Below, piece after piece: positions 14,582 through 22,211 of a DNA stretch of 29,722 nucleotides. Numbering within the stretch: the stretch's first letter is position 1; every line of letters starts with the position of its first letter. The position numbers and the translations under genes are program-made. The notes under the pieces are model-generated. The model did not search any database. It was given only the letters and a program-made list of their open reading frames with translations, and was not told the origin of the DNA. This DNA is from Lentimicrobiaceae bacterium (lineage in GTDB: Bacteria; Bacteroidota; Bacteroidia; Bacteroidales; WCHB1-69): contig WQSU01000002.1 in the NCBI GenBank assembly GCA_009787675.1, positions 1-29,722 of the forward strand. The letters run 5' to 3'.

Positions 14582-16378
14582 ATGACGCAATATTTTAACC
14601 CTTTTGTTATTCCGTTTACTGTTGGTGTTTTGCTCCTGTTTGGAATATGTGTCTTTAAATGGGTAAGATGGGTGCGCCAGTTCGACCGTTTGCAGCGGAC
14701 CCTCCTGCGCAAAAACATCCTGTCGTGGAAATTTATCCCTGCCATTTGGGAAGTTGTTTTTGAAGTTCTCTTTCATCGTAAAGTGTTTAAACGTAGCTTT
14801 GTATTGGGTTATATGCACACCAGCATCGCTTTGGGTTGGTTTTTGCTGATAGTGGTGGGCGCCATAGAAGCAAGCACTGCTATTGCTGGAAGCCACCCAC
14901 TTTGGGTGCCGATCTTTTTTAAGTATTTTGGTAAAGAATTACCTCATTTTCAAGGAGAACTGTTTTTTAACTTTCTCATGGACTTGCTGCTCTGTTTTGT
15001 CTTGTCGGGATTGTTGCTTGCGATGAGCAAGCGCATCTATTCTCAAGTGGTGGGCATGAAAAAAGCTACCAAACACGTGCTTTTCGATAAGTTTACCATG
15101 ATTTCACTTTGGCTGATTTTTCCGCTGAGACTTATTGCCGAAAGTGTTACCGCAAATCGGTACCATAACGGCGGATTCCTTACCCAATCACTGGGAGAAT
15201 TGATTAGAAACATTTTCCCGATTGTAAGCCAAAACGCATTTTGGTACTTTGAAACCACATGGTGGCTGTTTTATTCGTTGGCGCTCGGCATCTTCTTTAC
15301 GGCCATGCCCTTTTCGCGCTACATGCACATCCTCACCGAGCCGTTTTTAATCTATTTCAGGCGCTTAGGTATTAAGGAGGATAACAAACCCACCGGTTTT
15401 ACGAAGTTTGAGTTGAGCGCCTGCTCCCGTTGCGGAATCTGTATTGACAACTGCCCATTGTTTAAAGAGCTGAATATTACTGATGTGCAATCTGTATATT
15501 TGCTTCGCGAAATTCGCTACAAACGGTTGAAGGAAGAGATTGCCAACAATTGTTTAATGTGCGACCGCTGCGTGGTAGACTGCCCCGTGGGGCTTGAACT
15601 TACCAAAATTCGCAGGCAAACGCGCTACAAGAAAGAGTTGGATACCGCAGGAAACTATAAATATGTGGATGACATTCAGCCTTTTAACGCCATTGGAAGA
15701 GTTGCCTACTACTCTGGATGCATGTCGCACCTAACCCCAGGAATTGCCCAGGCGATGTACCATATTTTTGAAGCAGCAGGACAAAAATATTGGCATATAG
15801 ATGCCGAAAAAACGATCTGCTGCGGTCGTCCGCTGTTGCAGCAAGGCTTTGAGCAACAAGCCACCGACTTGCGAAGAAAGAACACCGCCCTCATCCGTGA
15901 ATCGAATGCCACGATGTTGGTAACTTCCTGCCCCATTTGTTACCAATCGTTTAAAAAAGAGTATAAACTCAATATTCCGGTGATGCATCATACCGAGTAT
16001 ATTGATAAATGTTTGAAAGAGAAAAAAATATCTATCGAAAAACAGGATTTAAAGGTAGCCTACCACGACCCGTGCGAGTTGGGTAGAGGTTGCGGCGTTT
16101 ACAAAGCCCCGCGCAACGTGCTGAAAAAGGCGGTTAAACTTGTTTCTCTGAAAAATGAAAAAGATAAGAGCCTCTGCTGCGGCTTCAATTTGGGCAACAC
16201 AGCCATTGAAAAAGAGGATCAAAAGAAAATTCGCGATGCCGCCCTGCAAAACCTTTTGAGGAAGAAGCCAGACATCATCGCCACCGCCTGCCCCATGTGC
16301 AAAAAAGCACTGATGCATGGGGTTGATAATCAGGTGAAAGATGTGGCGGAAATTGTGAGTGAGAATTTGCAAAAATAA
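14582..16378 (+). CDS. Membrane-anchored HdrD/DsrK-like iron-sulfur oxidoreductase
   Basis: A 598-residue protein fusing a membrane domain to a catalytic iron-sulfur part. Five hydrophobic segments fall at about residues 5-27, 75-99, 127-148, 167-190 and 220-245, in the style of NarI/DsrM-type quinone-linked subunits. Two 4Fe-4S motifs follow: Cys281, 284, 287, 291 (CSRCGICIDNCP) and Cys324, 327, 330, 334 (CLMCDRCVVDCP). Two CCG domains complete the protein: SGCMSHLTPG with ICCGRPLLQQG and SCPICYQSF, then HDPCELGRGCG with LCCGFNLGNT and ACPMCKKAL. CCG domains hold the unusual clusters that reduce disulfides in HdrB/HdrD, so this complex probably exchanges electrons between quinone and a soluble thiol, disulfide or organic acid. 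The exact substrate is unknown. It sits 4 bases after the HdrC-like gene. Confidence 0.88.
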   Translation: MTQYFNPFVIPFTVGVLLLFGICVFKWVRWVRQFDRLQRTLLRKNILSWKFIPAIWEVVFEVLFHRKVFKRSFVLGYMHTSIALGWFLLIVVGAIEASTAIAGSHPLWVPIFFKYFGKELPHFQGELFFNFLMDLLLCFVLSGLLLAMSKRIYSQVVGMKKATKHVLFDKFTMISLWLIFPLRLIAESVTANRYHNGGFLTQSLGELIRNIFPIVSQNAFWYFETTWWLFYSLALGIFFTAMPFSRYMHILTEPFLIYFRRLGIKEDNKPTGFTKFELSACSRCGICIDNCPLFKELNITDVQSVYLLREIRYKRLKEEIANNCLMCDRCVVDCPVGLELTKIRRQTRYKKELDTAGNYKYVDDIQPFNAIGRVAYYSGCMSHLTPGIAQAMYHIFEAAGQKYWHIDAEKTICCGRPLLQQGFEQQATDLRRKNTALIRESNATMLVTSCPICYQSFKKEYKLNIPVMHHTEYIDKCLKEKKISIEKQDLKVAYHDPCELGRGCGVYKAPRNVLKKAVKLVSLKNEKDKSLCCGFNLGNTAIEKEDQKKIRDAALQNLLRKKPDIIATACPMCKKALMHGVDNQVKDVAEIVSENLQK

Positions 16379-16412
16379 ATTTTTAAACACGTTTTCCGAA
16401 CGAATAAAATGA

Positions 16413-16420
16413 TACTTTCG
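16413..16420 (+). promoter_or_regulatory. -7 box (TACTTTCG) for gdhA
   Basis: TACTTTCG differs from TAnnTTTG at one base and lies 54 bases before the gdhA ATG, after the end of the HdrD-like gene. It gives gdhA its own transcription start; the leader before the ATG is A-rich and has no SD. Confidence 0.5.
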
Positions 16421-16474
16421 CGACAAATTTTTAACCCTTATTTTTTATAATAATAACCTTAAAAAAAACATTTT

Positions 16475-17812
16475 ATGGATCTTCACAAATTAATTGCCGA
16501 GTTGGAAGAGAAAAATCCGGCTCAACCTCTGTACATTCAAGCTGCGAAAGAAGTTCTTGAAACTATCGTTGACTTTGTAAATGCTAACCCTAAATACGAT
16601 AAATATGCTATCGTAGAAAGAATTTTGGAACCGGAAAGAATCGTTCAATTCAAAGTTACCTGGGTGGATGACAATGGAAAAATCCATGTAAATCGCGGAT
16701 TCCGCGTGCAACACAACATGGCTATCGGACCCTACAAAGGTGGTTGCCGTTTCCACAAAAATGTAAATCAAGACACCATGAAATTCTTGGCTTTTGAGCA
16801 GACTTTCAAAAACTCATTGACTACCCTTCCTATGGGTGGCGGTAAAGGTGGCTCCGATTTCGACCCAACCGGAAAATCAGAAGGAGAAGTGATGCGCTTC
16901 TGCCAAGCATTTATGACTGAACTTCAGAAATATATAGGACCAGAAACCGACGTTCCTGCCGGCGATATCGGCGTGGGCGCTCGCGAAGTGGGCTTCATGT
17001 TTGGACAATACAAAAGAATTCGTAACGAGCATGTGGGCGTACTTACCGGAAAAGGTTTGAATTGGGGTGGCTCACTAATCCGTCCCGAAGCTACCGGATT
17101 TGGTGCTATCTATTTCTTATTGGGTATGTTAGCTGCAAAAGGCGACAGCATCAAAGGCAAGAGAGTGGCATTATCAGGTTTTGGTAACGTAGCTTGGGGC
17201 GCTGCCCTCAAATGCGAAGAATTGGGCGCAAAAGTAGTAACTATCTCCGGTCCGGATGGCTATATCCTTGACGAAGATGGTATTACAGGAGACAAAATTG
17301 TTTATATGACAGAACTTTTGGCTACCCGTAACAATGTTGTGGCGCCTTATGCTACCAAATATCCTAACGCTAAATTCTTCCCGGGCAAAAGACCTTGGGA
17401 AGCCAAAGTGGATGTTGCCCTGCCTTGCGCTATCCAAAACGAGTTGAATTTTGAAGATGCTAAAATATTGGTTGCCAATGGTTGTAAATATATCTCCGAG
17501 GCTTCTAATATGGGCTGTACTACAGAAGCCATCAACTATTTCCACGAAAAGAAAATTGCTTATGCTCCGGGCAAAGCAGCTAACGCCGGCGGTGTTGCTA
17601 CATCAGGTCTTGAAATGACGCAAAACTCTATGAAATTATCATGGACACGCGAAGAAGTAGATGAAAAACTGAAAGCCATTATGAACAGCATTCATGAAAA
17701 TTGTGTGAAATATGGAACAGAAAAAGACGGGTACATCAACTATGTGAAAGGCGCCAACGTTGCCGGCTTCATCAAAGTTGCCGATGCTATGATTGACCAG
17801 GGTGTAATCTAA
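16475..17812 (+). CDS. gdhA: Glutamate dehydrogenase, hexameric NADP-type
   Basis: A 445-residue glutamate dehydrogenase that interconverts 2-oxoglutarate plus ammonium and glutamate in the cytoplasm. The N-terminal part reads RILEPERIVQFKVTWVDD and NRGFRVQHNMAIGPYKGG, typical of the 450-residue hexameric enzymes. The catalytic Lys124 is in PMGGGKGGSDF and Asp164 in VPAGDIGVGAREVGFM. The Rossmann fold (VALSGFGNVAWGAALKCEELGAKVV, about residues 230-255) follows, then NAGGVATSGLEMTQNSM near the end. Sequence type suggests NADP(H) use and ammonium assimilation; coenzyme preference cannot be fixed by reading. It has its own -7 box and a strong terminator after a second hairpin, so it is a single-gene unit. 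Confidence 0.96.
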   Translation: MDLHKLIAELEEKNPAQPLYIQAAKEVLETIVDFVNANPKYDKYAIVERILEPERIVQFKVTWVDDNGKIHVNRGFRVQHNMAIGPYKGGCRFHKNVNQDTMKFLAFEQTFKNSLTTLPMGGGKGGSDFDPTGKSEGEVMRFCQAFMTELQKYIGPETDVPAGDIGVGAREVGFMFGQYKRIRNEHVGVLTGKGLNWGGSLIRPEATGFGAIYFLLGMLAAKGDSIKGKRVALSGFGNVAWGAALKCEELGAKVVTISGPDGYILDEDGITGDKIVYMTELLATRNNVVAPYATKYPNAKFFPGKRPWEAKVDVALPCAIQNELNFEDAKILVANGCKYISEASNMGCTTEAINYFHEKKIAYAPGKAANAGGVATSGLEMTQNSMKLSWTREEVDEKLKAIMNSIHENCVKYGTEKDGYINYVKGANVAGFIKVADAMIDQGVI

Positions 17813-17866
17813 TCACAACAATCTATTTGCTTGTTCATTGGCAAATAGGTTAATATTAAAATTGGG

Positions 17867-17893
17867 AAAAGCCGCTCGAAAGGGCGGCTTTTT
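17867..17893 (+). terminator. gdhA terminator with GAAA tetraloop, preceded by a second hairpin
   Basis: The stem AAAAGCCGCTC pairs with GGGCGGCTTTT (one T-G wobble) around a GAAA tetraloop at 17878-17881, followed by T-rich sequence. A second hairpin, CTATTTGC...GCAAATAG at 17823-17848 with a 10-base loop, lies between it and the gdhA stop. The upstream hairpin could protect the mRNA end or be regulatory. The tail also faces the converging M28 gene. Confidence 0.88.
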
Positions 17894-17939
17894 ATTTTCC
17901 TGATTGCTTTCAGCACTTTTGAAGTATAGATTTTCAGAT

Positions 17940-18929
17940 CTACATTGGTTCATAAAGCACTGCCATCACCGTTGTTCCCACCACATAGAGCGTGTGCCTA
18001 TCAATATTGGAAATGTTGTCTTGCAGCGTGTGCCAAGTGGGGGTGAAGCCTGTGCTGCTGCTGTTATCCTGGTGGATGATGTTGATCATTGGGATTTTGG
18101 CAATTTTGTTCACATAATAATGGTCGTCGATGATGGGGTGGCTTCCAATATTCAGGAAATAATCTTTATATCCTAATTGATAGGCTTTTGCCCACACTTT
18201 GTTCACAACTTTGGCAGCAAATTGCGTAGAGTGCTGCTCCTGCATGAATTTGGCATTCGAAGCGCCCACCATATCCAGCAGAATACCATAATCTGCCTTG
18301 TAATGCGCAACGTGCGGATTTTTTGCCCAATGTTGCGAGCCGAGACACCACCAGTCGCCTTCAATGTTTTGGCTGTTTGGTGTTCCCCAATCTTCCGCAT
18401 CAAAAAAGATGATGTCCACGCCCATAGTGGGATTTTTCTCTTTCAACTGGCGGGCAATTTCCAGCAGTACGCCCACGCCGCTGGCGCCGTCGTTGGCACC
18501 GTCAATGGGAGTGTTCCAGTTTGCAGGGTCAGGGTCATGATCGGCAAAAGGTCTCGAATCCCAGTGTGCACCTAACAAAACCCGCCTCTCCTTTTCAGGA
18601 AAAAAAGAACCGATGATGTTCTTTCCGTTAATCTTTATGCCATCGTAAGTATGGGTAACAAAGTGTTGTACAGTTACTTTATCGCAATATTGCTCTAATT
18701 GCTTCTGTAAAAACTGGGCGCATTTTGCATGGGCTTCAGTGTTGGGCACACGCGGACCGAAATCGGTTTGTGCTTTCACAAAATAAAATGCAGAATCGGC
18801 ATTAAAGTCAGGCGCTTGAACCGCAACAGGTTCCACTTTGGTTACGGTAGTATTTTTTTTATGATGGGAATCGTTACAGGCAACGAATAACACTAATATA
18901 GTAACAAACAGAATTACAGGTCTTTTCAT
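17940..18929 (-). CDS. Glutaminyl-peptide cyclotransferase-like M28 lipoprotein
   Basis: A 329-residue zinc enzyme of the M28 peptidase fold that best fits bacterial type II glutaminyl cyclase, which turns N-terminal Gln of exported proteins into pyroglutamate in the periplasm. Residues 1-18 form a signal with a lipobox-like LFVAC, so Cys18 should be lipidated. Likely zinc ligands are Asp147 (DGANDGASGVG), Glu179 (FFDAEDWG) and His300 (TPTWHTLQDN). Other family marks are VLLGAHWDSRPFAD, DMVGASNAKF and SHPIIDDHYYVN. The ending WHTLQDNISNID is typical of cyclases rather than aminopeptidases. The known Porphyromonas gingivalis enzyme PgQC is of this type. It converges on gdhA and diverges from hutH. 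All four secreted proteins in this window appear to expose Gln after signal cleavage, so they are plausible substrates. Confidence 0.82.
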   Translation of the reverse strand: MKRPVILFVTILVLFVACNDSHHKKNTTVTKVEPVAVQAPDFNADSAFYFVKAQTDFGPRVPNTEAHAKCAQFLQKQLEQYCDKVTVQHFVTHTYDGIKINGKNIIGSFFPEKERRVLLGAHWDSRPFADHDPDPANWNTPIDGANDGASGVGVLLEIARQLKEKNPTMGVDIIFFDAEDWGTPNSQNIEGDWWCLGSQHWAKNPHVAHYKADYGILLDMVGASNAKFMQEQHSTQFAAKVVNKVWAKAYQLGYKDYFLNIGSHPIIDDHYYVNKIAKIPMINIIHQDNSSSTGFTPTWHTLQDNISNIDRHTLYVVGTTVMAVLYEPM

Positions 18930-18966
18930 ATTAAAAAAATGAGGAGCAAAGAAACATTTTTTATTA

Positions 18967-18974
18967 TACTTTTG
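18967..18974 (+). promoter_or_regulatory. -7 box (TACTTTTG) for hutH
   Basis: TACTTTTG matches TAnnTTTG exactly and lies 45 bases before the hutH ATG in the 90-base divergent gap. The opposite strand, toward the cyclase gene, has only the weaker TTTCTTTG. The start codon context is A-rich with no SD. Confidence 0.6.
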
Positions 18975-19019
18975 ACCTCCCCAATTTGAATTACGTATAT
19001 ATCAAAAAAATAAATAGTT

Positions 19020-20513
19020 ATGAAAAAACACAGTATCTCCAATGAATTGTTAGATTTGCAAACCGTTCATAAAATCATTCAAAAAAAGATTAAACTTGAA
19101 CTTTCTGAGGAAGCAAAGGCTGCGGTGGAAAAATGCCGTACTTATTTGGATGACAAGATGAAACACCAAACCACACCGGTGTATGGTATCACCACCGGTT
19201 TTGGTTCGCTCTGTAACACCGGCATTTCAAAAGAGGACCTTTCTCAACTGCAACGCAATCTGGTGGTTTCGCACGCTTGCGGTTTTGGGGATGAAGTGCC
19301 GCAAGAGATTGTGAAACTGATGTTGCTGTTAAAAATTCAATCTTTGTCGTATGGCAATTCCGGCGTGCAAGTAGCTACTATTGAACGTTTAATAGAATTT
19401 TTCAACCACGATATTTATCCTGTTGTTTATCAACAGGGCTCATTGGGTGCTTCCGGCGACTTGGCGCCTTTAGCGCATCTTTCGCTGCCTTTGCTCAATT
19501 TGGGAGAAGTGTATTACAAAGGGAAGAAGCAAAAAGCCGCAGCGGTGAATGCTAAATTTGGTTGGGAGCCCATCACTTTACAATCGAAAGAGGGGTTGGC
19601 ATTATTGAACGGCACACAGTTTATGAGTGCATATTCAACGTGGTTAGTGTTAAAATCAGAGAAGCTATCTTACTGGGCAGATATGATTGCAGCGCTCTCG
19701 TTAGACGCTTTTCAAGGACGCATGGAACCGTTCCATGTGTCGGTGCATTTGGTGCGCCCCCACATTGGGCAACTTGCTACTGCCGCCAACATTGCAGAGT
19801 TTCTGGAAGACTCTGAAATTCAAGCGATAAAAAAGGAACATGTGCAAGATCCCTATTCGTTTCGTTGCATCCCGCAAGTGCACGGCGCAACGAAAGACAG
19901 CCTCCACTATGTGAAAAGCGTGGTAGAAACAGAGATTAACTCGGTTACCGACAACCCCACTATTTTCCCCGATGAAGACTTGATTATATCGGCGGGCAAT
20001 TTTCATGGGCAACCGTTGGCATTAGTGCTCGACTTTTTAACGTTAGCGATGTCGGAACTTGCTAATATTTCCGAGCGACGCATCTATCAGCTTATTTCAG
20101 GCAAGCGAGGTTTGCCCTCATTTCTTGTAAAAAACCCCGGTCTCAATTCCGGTTTTATGATTCCACAATATACGGCGGCTTCGATTGTGAGCCAGAACAA
20201 AACGTTTTGCATGCCTGCTTCTGCCGATTCCATCGAATCGTCGCAAGGGCAGGAAGACCATGTAAGTATGGGCGCCAATGCCGCCACAAAAGCCTATCTT
20301 GTAATCAATAACGTAGAAAAAGTGCTGGCGATAGAGCTGTTGAATGCGGCGCAGGCATTAGAATTTCGCCGCCCCTTGAAAACCTCTCCGCAATTAGAGG
20401 AATTAGTGAGCAATTATCGCAAAACAGTTTCATTTGTGGAGAATGATACGCTGATGTATGAACTGATGCATAAATCAAGGGAGTTTATTGCTTCAGAGCT
20501 AGTTTGCTTATGA
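19020..20513 (+). CDS. hutH: Histidine ammonia-lyase
   Basis: A 497-residue lyase that converts histidine to urocanate and ammonia, the first step of histidine breakdown. The electrophilic MIO cofactor forms from Ala144-Ser145-Gly146 in GSLGASGDLAPLAHLSL, very close to its usual place. Other family marks are YGITTGFGSLCNTGI (about residue 55), LVVSHACGFGDEVP, VTDNPTIFPDED (about 310), ISAGNFHGQPLAL and QGQEDHVSMGANAA (about 410). Length is normal. Phe or Tyr lyases share the fold, but the CGFG and HGQPLAL signatures favour histidine. The other hut genes (hutU, hutI, hutG or ftcD) are not in the window, so it stands alone with its own -7 box. Confidence 0.93.
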   Translation: MKKHSISNELLDLQTVHKIIQKKIKLELSEEAKAAVEKCRTYLDDKMKHQTTPVYGITTGFGSLCNTGISKEDLSQLQRNLVVSHACGFGDEVPQEIVKLMLLLKIQSLSYGNSGVQVATIERLIEFFNHDIYPVVYQQGSLGASGDLAPLAHLSLPLLNLGEVYYKGKKQKAAAVNAKFGWEPITLQSKEGLALLNGTQFMSAYSTWLVLKSEKLSYWADMIAALSLDAFQGRMEPFHVSVHLVRPHIGQLATAANIAEFLEDSEIQAIKKEHVQDPYSFRCIPQVHGATKDSLHYVKSVVETEINSVTDNPTIFPDEDLIISAGNFHGQPLALVLDFLTLAMSELANISERRIYQLISGKRGLPSFLVKNPGLNSGFMIPQYTAASIVSQNKTFCMPASADSIESSQGQEDHVSMGANAATKAYLVINNVEKVLAIELLNAAQALEFRRPLKTSPQLEELVSNYRKTVSFVENDTLMYELMHKSREFIASELVCL

Positions 20514-20972
20514 GATAATTAATTTCAAATGTTTTTCATGATAAAGGTTAAATCCAATAAAAGCAAAAAATAAAATCGTATTCTTGTCCTGCAAAAGACA
20601 TGCTCTTGCAAAAGCTATTAAAAAATAAGATTCTGTCACTGCTCCTCTTGAATTGGTGACTCCACCAATATATTTTTACATGGATTTATGGATTGCCAAA
20701 AATCTTCCCGTATTTTATTCACTTTTACTTCTGCTTTTTGGCGTTTTTTTTCTACTTTTTCGCGCTATAAAAATATATTTTTTCTATTCGAAAATCTTTT
20801 TTAGAAAATTATTTATCTAACAATCAATGTGTTAAAAATTACAAAAAAAAAACTGAAATGGTTGCACTTTTCGGATGAATAAGCACAATTGTGTTGTTTT
20901 TTTGCAAAAATAAAGGCAATTTTCATTTCTCTCTCCTCTAAAATAAAAAAGAAACGCATGCATCCTCTCTGT
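20514..20972. other. AT-rich convergent intergenic region with a terminator-like hairpin
   Basis: This 459-base gap separates the converging hutH and mscS-like genes. A perfect 7-base stem, ATTGGTG-ACTC-CACCAAT at 20652-20669, is followed by atatattttta and may end the hutH transcript about 140 bases after its stop. A short direct repeat, ctgcaaaag/cttgcaaaag, occurs near 20590-20616. Long T- and A-runs fill the rest. A lysine-rich stretch in one minus frame lacks a start codon. I see no gene here. Confidence 0.5.
20652..20680 (+). terminator. Possible hutH terminator
   Basis: A 7-base perfect stem with a 4-base loop (20652-20669) is followed by an AT-rich run containing TTTTT. It is the only clear hairpin after hutH. 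Distance from the stop codon (about 140 bases) keeps confidence moderate. Confidence 0.4.
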
Positions 20973-22103
20973 CTATTTACGTTGATAGTGAACCAGTTCA
21001 AATTCCGGAAGTGCAATTAAAATATGTTCCATCACTTCGGCTTGAATTCTTTCGTATTCTAACCATACAATTGTTTTGGCAAAACAATAAAGTTCAACGG
21101 GAATGCCATATTCATTTACAGGTAATAATCTCACCATTAACACCTTATCGGAACTGATGTCTTTTCGCTTTCTTAAATAACTCACAAGATATTCACGGAA
21201 ACAGCCAAGATTGGTTTCTTTGGGAGTGGATATTTTTGCATGCATTTCGGGCGTTGCTTTTTTAATACTTGAGGAATCAATAAAGAATGAACGTTTTATG
21301 CGTCTCACGCCTTGTTCTTCCATGCCACGCCAGTTTTGAAATGTGTCGGTAACCAATTGTCGTACAGGTACAGTGGAGATCGTACCATCGAAATTGCGTA
21401 CTTTCACCGATATCAGGTTAATCTCCTCTACAGTGCCATCTGCATCATATTTGCTTACGGTAATCCAATCTCCGTTTCTCAACAAATCATTGGAAGCCAA
21501 TTGTATGCTGTTTACAAAGCCAATAATAGTGTCTTGAAAAACCAGCATTAGCACGGCAGAGAAAGCGCCCAAACCTGCTAAAAATACAGTAGGCGATTTG
21601 TTAATGAGCAAGGAAACAATGAGCACGATGGTAATCAACCAACAGAAAATGGAAACAATTTGAACGTAGCTCTTTATGGGTTTGTCTTTGGTGGCTTCCA
21701 TTTGCAGTAGCACTACGCCGAGCCCCCTGAAAAAGGCAGTAAGAATAAAAGTTACATTAGTAACAAGAAAAATATTGATGAGGAGCAACATCAATACTTC
21801 CGATTTCGTTTCATGCAGGAAAAATTCAGGAATTAAATTTTTGATAATGAGCGTAGGCAACAAAAAGGAAAGTTGAATAAAAAAACGCTCTCTCAAGAGT
21901 GCTGTTCTCCATTTTGACGGAAATCTTTTATTAGATATTCTAACAACATTTTGCAGGATAATCCTGATGATGTAATACATAATAAAACCTGCGCAAAGCA
22001 GTAAAATTGCTGTAACTAATGCTGTAATAAGATATAAGAGTTGTCCGTTTAACCCTAATTGTGCAAGAAACTGATGTATGGCTTCGCGAATCCAATTGAA
22101 CAT
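20973..22103 (-). CDS. Mechanosensitive ion channel, MscS family (YbdG/MscM-like)
   Basis: A 376-residue membrane channel that opens under tension and releases solutes during osmotic downshock. Several hydrophobic segments fill the first 165 residues (LLYLITALVTAILLLCAGFI near 22-41, FFIQLSFLLPTLIIKNLI, MLLLINIFLVTNVTFILTAF, IVSIFCWLITIVLIVSLLI). The pore-lining TM3 and its continuation, about residues 172-212, are the clearest signature: FLAGLGAFSAVLMLVFQDTI then GFVNSIQLASNDLLRNGDWI. A beta domain (DGTVEEINLISVKVRNFDGT) and a cytoplasmic alpha/beta end follow. The long middle and Phe-Gln-Asp motif are closer to YbdG than to classical MscS. It is transcribed toward hutH and divergent from the debranching enzyme gene. 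Confidence 0.9.
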   Translation of the reverse strand: MFNWIREAIHQFLAQLGLNGQLLYLITALVTAILLLCAGFIMYYIIRIILQNVVRISNKRFPSKWRTALLRERFFIQLSFLLPTLIIKNLIPEFFLHETKSEVLMLLLINIFLVTNVTFILTAFFRGLGVVLLQMEATKDKPIKSYVQIVSIFCWLITIVLIVSLLINKSPTVFLAGLGAFSAVLMLVFQDTIIGFVNSIQLASNDLLRNGDWITVSKYDADGTVEEINLISVKVRNFDGTISTVPVRQLVTDTFQNWRGMEEQGVRRIKRSFFIDSSSIKKATPEMHAKISTPKETNLGCFREYLVSYLRKRKDISSDKVLMVRLLPVNEYGIPVELYCFAKTIVWLEYERIQAEVMEHILIALPEFELVHYQRK

Positions 22104-22177
22104 AATGTAAACATTTAATTATAATTTCAATTCCAGCCGCGAAATAATGGTTTTATTTTTAAAGTGATAAAAAATAT

Positions 22178-22185
22178 TATTTTTG
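22178..22185 (+). promoter_or_regulatory. -7 box (TATTTTTG) for the debranching enzyme
   Basis: TATTTTTG matches TAnnTTTG exactly and lies 26 bases before the ATG at 22212. Because it lies downstream of an in-frame GTG at 22164, it rules out that earlier start. Confidence 0.6.
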
Positions 22186-22211
22186 CTCTTCAATTTTTAT
22201 CCTTTAATATC

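Noticed and set aside
20640..20800. Lysine-rich minus-strand frame in the hutH/mscS gap
   Set aside because: It begins directly after a stop with no ATG; only a late GTG is available, and the sequence is low in complexity.
20813..21016. 67-residue minus frame partly overlapping the MscS-like gene
   Set aside because: It lies in AT-rich sequence with no ribosome site, overlaps the end of the channel gene and looks random.
22164..22211. GTG start 16 codons upstream for the debranching enzyme
   Set aside because: The region holds the -7 box TATTTTTG at 22178-22185, and family sequences begin at about the ATG at 22212.
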